Of a stretch of DNA of 35,033 nt, positions 15,567 to 22,100 are shown piece after piece. Position numbers and translations under genes: made by a program. This stretch comes from an uncultured Eubacterium sp. (GTDB taxonomy: Bacteria > Bacillota > Clostridia > Lachnospirales > Lachnospiraceae). The stretch lies in contig CAJUBQ010000044.1 in NCBI GenBank assembly GCA_910584595.1, forward strand, positions 1 through 35,033, written 5' to 3'. Within the stretch, counting starts at the first letter, position 1, and every line of letters starts with the position of its first letter. The notes under the pieces were generated by a model. The model searched no databases, was not told the origin of the DNA, and saw only the letters and a program-made list of their open reading frames with translations.

Positions 15567-16184
15567 ATGAAAAAAGCAGAATTTATAGCGCTTGGACTCA
15601 GTGAGGAGTTGGCGGTAAAAGCCGAAGAGGCGTCTAAAAAAGAGCTTGAGGGCTACGTGGAAAAATCAAAATTGGAAGAAGTTCAAAAAGAAAAGCAGGC
15701 ATTAGAAAAATCAGTAAAAGACCGTGATAAGCAGCTTGAAGATTTGAAAAAATCCGAAGGTGACAGCGAAGAGCTAAAAAAGCAGATTGAAAAGCTACAA
15801 GATGAAAATAAAGCTGCGAAAGAAAAATATGACAATGAAATGAAGGAACTGAAACTTACAACGGCGATCAAGCTTGCAGTTGCCGGGAAGGTGCATGATG
15901 AAGACATTGCAGTTGGTTTGTTTGACCGTTCCAAACTGATCTTATCGGAAGATGGAAAAGTGACCGGTCTTGAAGAACAGATGAAAACGATTCAAAAAGA
16001 AAAAGCCTTTTTGTTTAGAGACACGGAGAATAATACTAATCCTGGCAGCAGTGCAAATCGAAAGCAGACGTACAAACCACAGAATGGAGAGACTCATAAT
16101 GAGGGTTATGCGGCGCAGTATGCGTCAAAGAAAAATGAAGCCGATAAATCGAAAGCTACAAACAGCCTTTGGAGTGAAGAATAG
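15567..16184 (+). CDS. capsid scaffolding protein (phage GP20 type)
   Basis: The ATG at 15567 has AAGGAGG upstream and is preferred to an in-frame ATG at 15537 that lies within the leader. The 205-residue protein starts MKKAEFIALGLSEELAVKAE, then forms a long coiled coil (about residues 35-95, Lys/Glu rich: EVQKEKQALEKSVKDRDKQL). The segment TTAIKLAVAGKVHDEDIAVG is the conserved part of GP20-type scaffolds. The C-terminus is disordered and polar. It would assemble inside the procapsid and leave before DNA entry. Confidence 0.88.
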   Translation: MKKAEFIALGLSEELAVKAEEASKKELEGYVEKSKLEEVQKEKQALEKSVKDRDKQLEDLKKSEGDSEELKKQIEKLQDENKAAKEKYDNEMKELKLTTAIKLAVAGKVHDEDIAVGLFDRSKLILSEDGKVTGLEEQMKTIQKEKAFLFRDTENNTNPGSSANRKQTYKPQNGETHNEGYAAQYASKKNEADKSKATNSLWSEE

Positions 16185-16192
16185 GAGGAGCT

Positions 16193-16630
16193 ATGTATTA
16201 CAAGACAGGGATACAAAGAACGATTGAAAATGAGTTTTTAGCTTCGGAAAAAGTAGTTTCATTTACAGGAACAGTTATCCCAGATGGAATCGAGCCGGAT
16301 GACCAAGGCAGAAAGATTGCGCATAAGGGCAGCCTCATTGCAGCTTCAGGAAAAGTGGTATCGGTATCGAACAGCGGAGAATTCTCCGAACAGCCGGTTG
16401 GCGTTCTTATGGATGCGTTAGACGTTACCTACGGCCCGCAACCTGCAGGCATAGCGGTAGAAGCGTATGTGATTGGCGCTCGTCTATCTCTGGGTGTGGA
16501 ATATAACGCATCTATTGGCAAAAAAATTCGGGAAGCATTGCCAGAGATTAAATTTAGAAATGATGAACCAGAAAGCGAAGGAAGCAGCAAGGATAGCAGT
16601 GAAAAAGATGACAGTGGAGGGATGCAGTAA
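16193..16630 (+). CDS. probable head decoration / minor capsid protein
   Basis: A 145-residue protein preceding the major capsid gene, with TAATG overlap. It begins MYYKTGIQRTIENEFLASEK and has beta-rich segments VIPDGIEPDDQGRKIAHKGS and VGVLMDALDVTYGPQPAGIA, a layout seen in head decoration proteins (lambda D-like/DUF2190-like) of Firmicutes phages. The end is Ser/Glu/Asp-rich and disordered (EPESEGSSKDSSEKDDSGG). It would sit on the outer capsid surface. Family assignment rests on position and pattern. Confidence 0.7.
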   Translation: MYYKTGIQRTIENEFLASEKVVSFTGTVIPDGIEPDDQGRKIAHKGSLIAASGKVVSVSNSGEFSEQPVGVLMDALDVTYGPQPAGIAVEAYVIGARLSLGVEYNASIGKKIREALPEIKFRNDEPESEGSSKDSSEKDDSGGMQ

Positions 16631-17649
16631 TGGCAACTTTAGAAGAAGTATTGAGCTATAAAGAACTGATTGACTATACAAAAACGAGAACGCCGAAGCC
16701 AAAAATCTTAGAAGAATTATATCCGTCAAGAAAAACGGAAGCCCTTGAAATTAAGATGATTCGCGGTGCAAATAATCTACCTGTGTCAGCGTCCATCCAC
16801 GCATTTGACACAGAAGCGGAAATTGACCAGAGAGAAACGGCCGGTTATGATGTTGCAGAGCTGGCGCTGATTAAACGGAAGAGAAAACTTTCGGAAAAAG
16901 AAATTATTTATATTGAGCAGCCAAGGAATGACGTGGAAGAACAGCAGGCTATAGATAAAATCTACAATAATGTAGATACACTGCAGGATTCTGTGCTGAC
17001 TCGTGTAGAAGCTATGAGAGGTGAAGCGCTGGCTACCGGAAAGCTTATCATTAACGAAAACGGTTACAAGGCAAGTATTGATTATGGAGTGCCGACTGAA
17101 CATAAAAAATCGTTCTCCTGGTCATCTGGTACGCCGAATATTTTGGGAGATATAGATACTGCCGTAGATAAAATTGTAGATGATACTGGTTTTACACCAA
17201 CAAGGATTCTGACATCTAAGAAAAATTTAAACATTATGCTGAAAGATGAAACAATCAGGAAAGCGATTTTCGGAGTAAACAGTGATCGGTTATTGTCCAG
17301 GAAAGAACTGAATACTTTTTTAAAATCGCTCGATCTGCCGCAGATTGCGACATATGATGCAAAATTCAGAATTTTATCAACAAAAGGCAAATATATTACA
17401 AAACGGTATTTTCCCGAGAGCGCTTTTACTTTTATTCCGGATGGAGAGCTTGGAGAAACTTTGTATGGATTGACGACAGAAGAACTAGAGCTTCGGAAAA
17501 AGCCGGATGTAGACATTACGGAAATTGGCAATGTGATTATAGAACAGTATGCCACAAATGATCCTGTAGCAAAGTGGATAAAAGCAGTTGCTACATCTCT
17601 TGTAACCTTTCCATGCGCAGATCAGGTATTTATGGCAACGATTGAATAG
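16630..17649 (+). CDS. major capsid protein (lambda E-like, Phage_cap_E)
   Basis: A 339-residue protein that reads as a Phage_cap_E-type coat subunit. Segments seen are MIRGANNLPVSASIHAFDTE, ETAGYDVAELALIKRKRKLSE, RVEAMRGEALATGKL, PTRILTSKKNLNIMLKD and FIPDGELGETLYGLTTEELE. These are typical of the E-loop, the spine helix and the P-domain of this family. It builds the icosahedral shell. Its ATG overlaps the previous stop (TAATG), so expression is coupled with the decoration protein. Confidence 0.92.
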   Translation: MATLEEVLSYKELIDYTKTRTPKPKILEELYPSRKTEALEIKMIRGANNLPVSASIHAFDTEAEIDQRETAGYDVAELALIKRKRKLSEKEIIYIEQPRNDVEEQQAIDKIYNNVDTLQDSVLTRVEAMRGEALATGKLIINENGYKASIDYGVPTEHKKSFSWSSGTPNILGDIDTAVDKIVDDTGFTPTRILTSKKNLNIMLKDETIRKAIFGVNSDRLLSRKELNTFLKSLDLPQIATYDAKFRILSTKGKYITKRYFPESAFTFIPDGELGETLYGLTTEELELRKKPDVDITEIGNVIIEQYATNDPVAKWIKAVATSLVTFPCADQVFMATIE

Positions 17650-17657
17650 GGGGTTTT

Positions 17658-18053
17658 ATGTTCGGTCTAAAGCAGGTAAAAGAAAGATTGGAAAAGCTCG
17701 GCTATGAATGTAAAGCGACAGATATGCAGGCTGTTGATTTTTGTGTAGAAAAAGTATGCAGTTCCATTAAAAATAAAACGCATTTGACCTGCATACCGAA
17801 GGGGCTGGAATGTATTGCGGTTGATATGGCCGTTGGGGAATTTTTAACTTTTAAGAAAACATTTGCTCCGGATGATCTTACTGGTTTTGACCTTGGTAAC
17901 GCAGTTAAGCAGATACAGGAAGGCGATACAAATATAGTTTTTGTGACGGGGGAAGGAAGTTTAACTGCTGAGCAGCGTCTTGACAGACTAATAAACCATT
18001 TTATGACATATGGACAAAAGGAACTGATGCATTATAGGAGGCTGCAATGGTAA
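17658..18053 (+). CDS. head-tail connector protein (YqbG/gp6-like)
   Basis: A 131-residue, largely helical protein directly after the capsid gene: MFGLKQVKERLEKLGYECKA, VDFCVEKVCSSIKN, VDMAVGEFLTFKKTF. Position and the alpha-helical '...VEKV...IKNKTHL' pattern match the adaptor proteins (YqbG of the skin element, gp6 of HK97) that join portal and neck. TAGGGGGTTTT precedes the ATG. It overlaps the next gene by 7 bases. Confidence 0.75.
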   Translation: MFGLKQVKERLEKLGYECKATDMQAVDFCVEKVCSSIKNKTHLTCIPKGLECIAVDMAVGEFLTFKKTFAPDDLTGFDLGNAVKQIQEGDTNIVFVTGEGSLTAEQRLDRLINHFMTYGQKELMHYRRLQW

Positions 18054-18430
18054 AAGCTTTCGAAAAGGCAAGGGCACAGGCTAAAAGTAAATTTGAAGAG
18101 TTATATGAAGGCGTCTGTACAGTCGTTGAGCGTAGGCAGGTAAAAGACGCACATACGAAAATAAAGCAGATCAAAGAGATCGTCGTTTTAGAAGGCCAGC
18201 CATGTCGTTTATCTTTCGAAAAGGCATCCGCTGCATTGCAGACAGAAACAGCAGCAAAGAAATCACAGGAAATAAAATTGTTTCTGCCTTCGGAAGTCAT
18301 AATTAAGCCCGGTTCTAAAGTGATTGTAGAACAAAACGGTATACGAGGGGAATATTCAGCAAGCGGCGTTCCGAAAACATACCGGACACACCAGGAGATA
18401 ATGCTGGAATTATTTGAAAAGTGGTTATGA
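18047..18430 (+). CDS. head completion / neck protein (XkdH/YqbH-like)
   Basis: A 127-residue protein whose second half is beta-rich (QEIKLFLPSEVIIKPGSKVI, EQNGIRGEYSASGVPKTY), typical of the XkdH/YqbH stopper-like proteins of PBSX-type phages. The phrase 'LFLPSEVIIKPGSKV' followed by an S/G-rich turn and 'TYxxHQE' is characteristic. AGGAGG is immediately upstream, overlapping the previous gene. It would cap the connector after DNA packaging. Confidence 0.78.
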   Translation: MVKAFEKARAQAKSKFEELYEGVCTVVERRQVKDAHTKIKQIKEIVVLEGQPCRLSFEKASAALQTETAAKKSQEIKLFLPSEVIIKPGSKVIVEQNGIRGEYSASGVPKTYRTHQEIMLELFEKWL

Positions 18431-18431
18431 T

Positions 18432-18926
18432 ATGGGAAGAATGGGAAGCTTCGACTTAAGAGAGTTAAGAAAACTGCAGGAAAGGCTGAACAGAATCAGC
18501 GAACCCGAAATAAATGCTTTTCTTGAGGAATGCGTCAAGCAGCTCGCCGCAAAACTTTTGGCAAAAGTGATAAGACGCACGCCAACGGGTGATTATCCCA
18601 AGGAATCAGGAAAAAAAGGCGGTACGCTAAAGCGCGGGTGGACTGCCAGCCAGAAGGGTTCCGGAGCTGAGGGACTTCATTCGCGGAGTGCAAAACAATA
18701 CGTGGATACCTTGACGGTGCATCAATACGGAGGATATTTGGTAATAGAAATTATAAATCCGGTAGAGTATGCGTCTTATGTAGAATATGGACACAGGACA
18801 GCAAACCATACGGGCTGGGTGAAGGGGCGTTTTATGATGACAATTGCAGAACAGGAAATACGGCAGGCCACACCTGCCATGCTTGAAAGAAAGATTATGA
18901 AGTTTTTTAGGGAGCATTTGCAATGA
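18432..18926 (+). CDS. HK97 gp10-like / XkdI-like head-tail joining protein
   Basis: ATG 18432 is used; the open frame begins earlier with a TTG inside the previous gene. The 164-residue protein has basic RTPTGDYPKESGKKGGTLKR and the conserved NPVEYASYVEYGHRT, in which 'YASYVEYGHR' is the hallmark of the HK97 gp10/XkdI family. It then has GRFMMTIAEQEIRQATPAML. It helps close the neck and attach the tail. The stop overlaps the next ATG (4 bases). Confidence 0.87.
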   Translation: MGRMGSFDLRELRKLQERLNRISEPEINAFLEECVKQLAAKLLAKVIRRTPTGDYPKESGKKGGTLKRGWTASQKGSGAEGLHSRSAKQYVDTLTVHQYGGYLVIEIINPVEYASYVEYGHRTANHTGWVKGRFMMTIAEQEIRQATPAMLERKIMKFFREHLQ

Positions 18927-19351
18927 TTAATACCATTATGGAAGCAATCAGTCTCGCTCTGGATGCTGAATTTGGAGAAAACTACAGCATATACGTTGAA
19001 GAAGTGCCGCAAGACCTGCAAACACCATGCTTCTTCATAACGTGTATCAATGCAGCTGATTCCTTATATCCGTCACATCGATATAAGCGGCAGAACCAAT
19101 TTGCCATACAATATTTTCCGGTAACAGATATGGCAAAAAGACATGAATGCCTGGATACCGCAGAGCGTATGCTTATGTGTTTGGAACAGGTTACGGCGCT
19201 GGATGGGGCATCATTTTTAAAAAGTGATACACATTTTGAGATAACAGATGGGGCGCTTCATTTTTTTGTAAATTATAATTTCTTTACAAGAAAACGCAAA
19301 GAGTATGACAGAATGGAGAGCTTGCAGCAGTCATTCAGACAGAAAGGATAG
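18923..19351 (+). CDS. tail terminator / completion protein (XkdJ-like, DUF6838)
   Basis: A 142-residue protein, MINTIMEAISLALDAEFGEN, then IYVEEVPQDLQTPCFFITCI and FAIQYFP, then ITDGALHFFVNYNFFTRKR. The pattern 'YxEEVpQxlxxPcFfI ... Y.f...' is the phage tail terminator family found before the sheath gene in PBSX-like phages. It likely forms a hexamer that ends tail polymerisation. It overlaps the preceding gene by four bases and is followed by a tiny gene and then the sheath. Confidence 0.82.
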   Translation: MINTIMEAISLALDAEFGENYSIYVEEVPQDLQTPCFFITCINAADSLYPSHRYKRQNQFAIQYFPVTDMAKRHECLDTAERMLMCLEQVTALDGASFLKSDTHFEITDGALHFFVNYNFFTRKRKEYDRMESLQQSFRQKG

Positions 19352-19360
19352 GTGGCCGAT

Positions 19361-19549
19361 ATGGCAGAAGAAAAAAAGACGGAAAAAGCAGCAAAAAATA
19401 CATATACCAAAGATCAGATTCTTTTATCGGAAAAATATACAAAACGTCGTGATCTGATTAACGCATTGCTGGAAGAGGACAAGGAATATACGATTGATGA
19501 GGTTGATGCAGTTATGGATAAATTTTTGAAAGGTAAGGTGACTGGCTAA
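19361..19549 (+). CDS. small protein preceding the tail sheath (62 aa)
   Basis: ATG 19361 with AGGTGG upstream (an in-frame GTG at 19352 is also possible). The product is highly charged, MAEEKKTEKAAKNTYTKDQI, then LLEEDKEYTIDEVDAVMDKF. Very small acidic/basic proteins between terminator and sheath genes are a regular feature of PBSX-like tails (YqbK-preceding ORF), role unknown. Its stop overlaps the sheath start (TAATG), coupling the two. Confidence 0.7.
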   Translation: MAEEKKTEKAAKNTYTKDQILLSEKYTKRRDLINALLEEDKEYTIDEVDAVMDKFLKGKVTG

Positions 19550-20886
19550 TGGCTTTTGGCGGCGGCGAATTTATTGCACAGAATAAGGTATTGCCTGGTA
19601 CATATATTAACTTCGTGTCTGTGGCAAGGGCAACGGCTACATTATCAGACAGGGGCTATGTGACAATGCCGCTTGCGCTTGATTGGGGACCGGAAGACGA
19701 AGTTTTTACCGTGTACAATGAAGATTTTCAAAAAAGCACACAGAAGGTTTTCGGATATCCATATACGCATGAAAGTATGAAAGGGCTTCGAGACCTGTTT
19801 ATGAATGCAAAAGTGCTTTATGCATACCGGTTAAACAATGGCGGTGAAAAAGCGAGCAATGATTACGCTATGGCAAAATATCCGGGTATACGAGGCAATG
19901 ATCTGAAAATTACAATTAAAGTAAATGTGGATGATGATACACAGTGGGATGTAATTACTTATTTTGGCATCGATAAGGTGGATTCACAGACGGTTGCAAA
20001 TGTGAAAGAGCTTGATGACAATGATTATGTAAAGTTCAAGAAATTCGAACTGGCAGCAGTATCAGGCGCAGCGTTATCCGGTGGCACGAATGGAGAAATC
20101 ACTGGGACGTCTTACCAAAATTACTTGGATAAAATTGAGAGTTATGCTTATAACACAATGGGTGTTGTCACTACCGATGAGATTATTAAAAGGCTGTACG
20201 TCTCATTTAATAAAAGGCTCCGGGATGAAATGGGAATCAAATTCCAGCTTGTCCTGTATCAGTATCCAAAGGCAGATTATCTTGGGGTTATCAGTATTAA
20301 GAATAAATGTATGGACGGTGTATACAAAGATGATGCAGGGAAAAAGGTATATCCGGATGAAGCCGCAGCTGTTTACTGGACAACGGGCGCAGAAGGCGGC
20401 TGCAAGGTAAATGCGTCTGTGCAGAACCGCGCTTACGACGGTGAATATACAGTAGAAGCAGATTACACACAGGCAGAATTGATCGCAGCGATTAAAGCAG
20501 GTGAATTTGTTTTTCATTCTGTAAATGAAGACGTAAGAGTGTTAGATGATATTAATACGATGGTGTCTACAACGGATACGTTTGGGGATGTATTTAAAGA
20601 TAACCAGACGATTCGTGTATGTGACCAGATTGCAAACGATGACGCTTTGGTATTTGCAAACAAATACATTGGACGTGTTCCGAATGATGACCCTGGCCGC
20701 AATGCTCTTTGGATGGATTTGGTTAAAATCAATAATGAGCTTCAAAAGCTAAGAGCGATTGAGAATTTTAAGGATACCGATGTGATTGTATATCAGGGGG
20801 ACACGAAGAAAGCGGTTGTGGTTGAGATGGCTGTGACTCCTGTGAATGCAATGTCAAAGCTTTATATGACAGTTACCATTTATTAG
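19549..20886 (+). CDS. xkdK: contractile tail sheath protein (XkdK-like)
   Basis: A 445-residue sheath subunit. It begins MAFGGGEFIAQNKVLPGTYI and shows NFVSVARATATLSDRGYVTMP, TMVSTTDTFGDVFKDNQTIR, IGRVPNDDPGRNALWMDLVK and VVVEMAVTPVNAMSKLYMTV. The GxY(I/V)xFxS start and final 'V.P.dAMeKlYmTv' strand are diagnostic of PBSX-type sheath (XkdK). It forms the contractile outer tube that drives the inner tube into the host envelope. It shows that this is a myovirus-type tail. Confidence 0.95.
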   Translation: MAFGGGEFIAQNKVLPGTYINFVSVARATATLSDRGYVTMPLALDWGPEDEVFTVYNEDFQKSTQKVFGYPYTHESMKGLRDLFMNAKVLYAYRLNNGGEKASNDYAMAKYPGIRGNDLKITIKVNVDDDTQWDVITYFGIDKVDSQTVANVKELDDNDYVKFKKFELAAVSGAALSGGTNGEITGTSYQNYLDKIESYAYNTMGVVTTDEIIKRLYVSFNKRLRDEMGIKFQLVLYQYPKADYLGVISIKNKCMDGVYKDDAGKKVYPDEAAAVYWTTGAEGGCKVNASVQNRAYDGEYTVEADYTQAELIAAIKAGEFVFHSVNEDVRVLDDINTMVSTTDTFGDVFKDNQTIRVCDQIANDDALVFANKYIGRVPNDDPGRNALWMDLVKINNELQKLRAIENFKDTDVIVYQGDTKKAVVVEMAVTPVNAMSKLYMTVTIY

Positions 20887-20903
20887 CAAAGGAGCAATAA
20901 AAA

Positions 20904-21395
20904 ATGGCGGAAAAACAAAATGCAATTATGCACGCAAAAGATACGCTTTATGCAGGTCTGGCGGAGTGTTATGCAACGATAGATGGTCGGCGTTATAATT
21001 TGATGCAGGCGATTGATCTGGAAGCAAAATTTACGAAGAAAAAGACAAAAGTGCCGATTCTCGGAAAAACAGGGCGCGGCAATAAAGCAAACGGCTGGGA
21101 AGGCACCGGAAAAGCAACTTTCCATTATAATACGTCTGTATTTCGTGAGCTGATGCTGCGATATAAAGATACCGGCGTAGATGTTTATTTTGATATGCAG
21201 ATTATCAATGATGACCCGAATAGTGACGCTGGCAGACAGGAAATTGACTTGATTGACTGCAATATTGACGGTGGCGTCCTGGCGAAATTTAATGCGGATG
21301 GGGAATATTTGGACGAAGAAATGGATTTTACATTTGAAGATTTCCTGATGCCGGAAATGTTTAAGGAGCTTCCAGGGTTCCTTATGAGCGAATAA
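20904..21395 (+). CDS. xkdM: tail tube protein (XkdM-like)
   Basis: A 163-residue inner tube subunit: KDTLYAGLAECYATIDGRRY, MQAIDLEAKFTKKKTKVPIL and GKTGRGNKANGWEGTGKATF, followed by the beta-hairpin GVDVYFDMQIINDDPNSDAG and DLIDCNIDGGVL. The 'VPILGKTGRGNKANGWEGTGKATFHYN' block is a strong XkdM signature. AAAGGAGC lies upstream, 17 bases after the sheath stop. It forms the rigid tube through which DNA passes. Confidence 0.93.
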   Translation: MAEKQNAIMHAKDTLYAGLAECYATIDGRRYNLMQAIDLEAKFTKKKTKVPILGKTGRGNKANGWEGTGKATFHYNTSVFRELMLRYKDTGVDVYFDMQIINDDPNSDAGRQEIDLIDCNIDGGVLAKFNADGEYLDEEMDFTFEDFLMPEMFKELPGFLMSE

Positions 21396-21476
21396 TGAAA
21401 AGAGAATGAAAAACCATGCAGGGCACGTTATCGGCCATGCATAAAACAATCAGACAGAATAGAAAGGAAAAAAGAC

Positions 21477-21911
21477 ATGTCCACCTTAAATAGATTTTTA
21501 AAACAGAATAAAACAGTAAAACCGAATGAAAAGTATGCACCAACTGCATCTTTAACGGATGAAGATGGAAAGCCGTTGATGTGGGAATTTAAGCATATAT
21601 CTTCAAAAAAGAATGAAGAGCTGCGTGACAACTGCACAATAGATGTTCAGGTCACCGGAAAGCCAGGTCTGTACCGACAGAAGTTTAAGACACGGGATTA
21701 TCTGGCGAATATGGTTGCCGAATCTGTAGTAGAGCCGGATTTGTACAATGCGCAGCTGCAGGATTCTTATGGTGTAAAAACACCGACAGATCTCCTTTAT
21801 GCAATGGTTGACAGTCCTGGCGAATATCAGGAACTTTGCGCTTGGGTACAAAAATTTCAGGGATTTACAGAAACACTTGAAGATAAGGCGAACGAAGCAA
21901 AAAACTCATAG
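21477..21911 (+). CDS. xkdN: tail assembly chaperone, short form (XkdN-like)
   Basis: A 144-residue protein, MSTLNRFLKQNKTVKPNEKY, with EDGKPLMWEFKHISSKKNEE and KTRDYLANMVAESVVEPDLY, then the chaperone pattern DLLYAMVDSPGEYQELCAWV. It matches XkdN/gpG-type tail chaperones that bind the tape measure protein. The last codons GCA AAA AAC TCA TAG contain a slippery heptamer, so a longer form is made by a -1 frameshift (listed separately). It lies between the tube and tape measure genes, as expected. Confidence 0.88.
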   Translation: MSTLNRFLKQNKTVKPNEKYAPTASLTDEDGKPLMWEFKHISSKKNEELRDNCTIDVQVTGKPGLYRQKFKTRDYLANMVAESVVEPDLYNAQLQDSYGVKTPTDLLYAMVDSPGEYQELCAWVQKFQGFTETLEDKANEAKNS

Positions 21912-22096
21912 ACAGCGGAGATGCAGATACAAATTATGCATACTTCGCCCTTCATGAACTCCATATCCGCCCTACGGAGTGGTCTGTTATGGAGGAAAAT
22001 GAAAAGGCATTTATCATCGCAGCGATTCGGGTTCGTATAGATGCCGAAAAGGCCGCAAGGAAACAGGCAGAAAGAGAAGCAAATAGAGGCAGGTGA
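21477..22096 (+). CDS. tail assembly chaperone, long form by -1 frameshift (G-T type)
   Basis: Shifting back one base at 21899-21905 continues the frame past the TAG at 21909-21911 to TGA 22094-22096, adding 63 codons after AAC (LIDSGDADTNYAYFALHELH, RPTEWSVMEENEKAFIIAAI, EKAARKQAEREANRGR). Total length is about 206 residues. The added domain (HIRPTEW...EKAFIIAAI) resembles the 'T' domain of XkdN-type frameshifted chaperones. In other phages this long form binds the tape measure and the ratio of the two forms matters for tail assembly. Confidence 0.85.
21899..21905 (+). other. A AAA AAC slippery heptamer for -1 frameshift
   Basis: The heptamer A AAA AAC is aligned to the zero frame as gcA AAA AAC, exactly the canonical X XXY YYZ form. 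It sits four bases before the zero-frame TAG. The -1 frame stays open for 63 further codons with protein-like sequence. No clear downstream pseudoknot was seen by eye. Confidence 0.85.
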
Positions 22097-22100
22097 TTAT

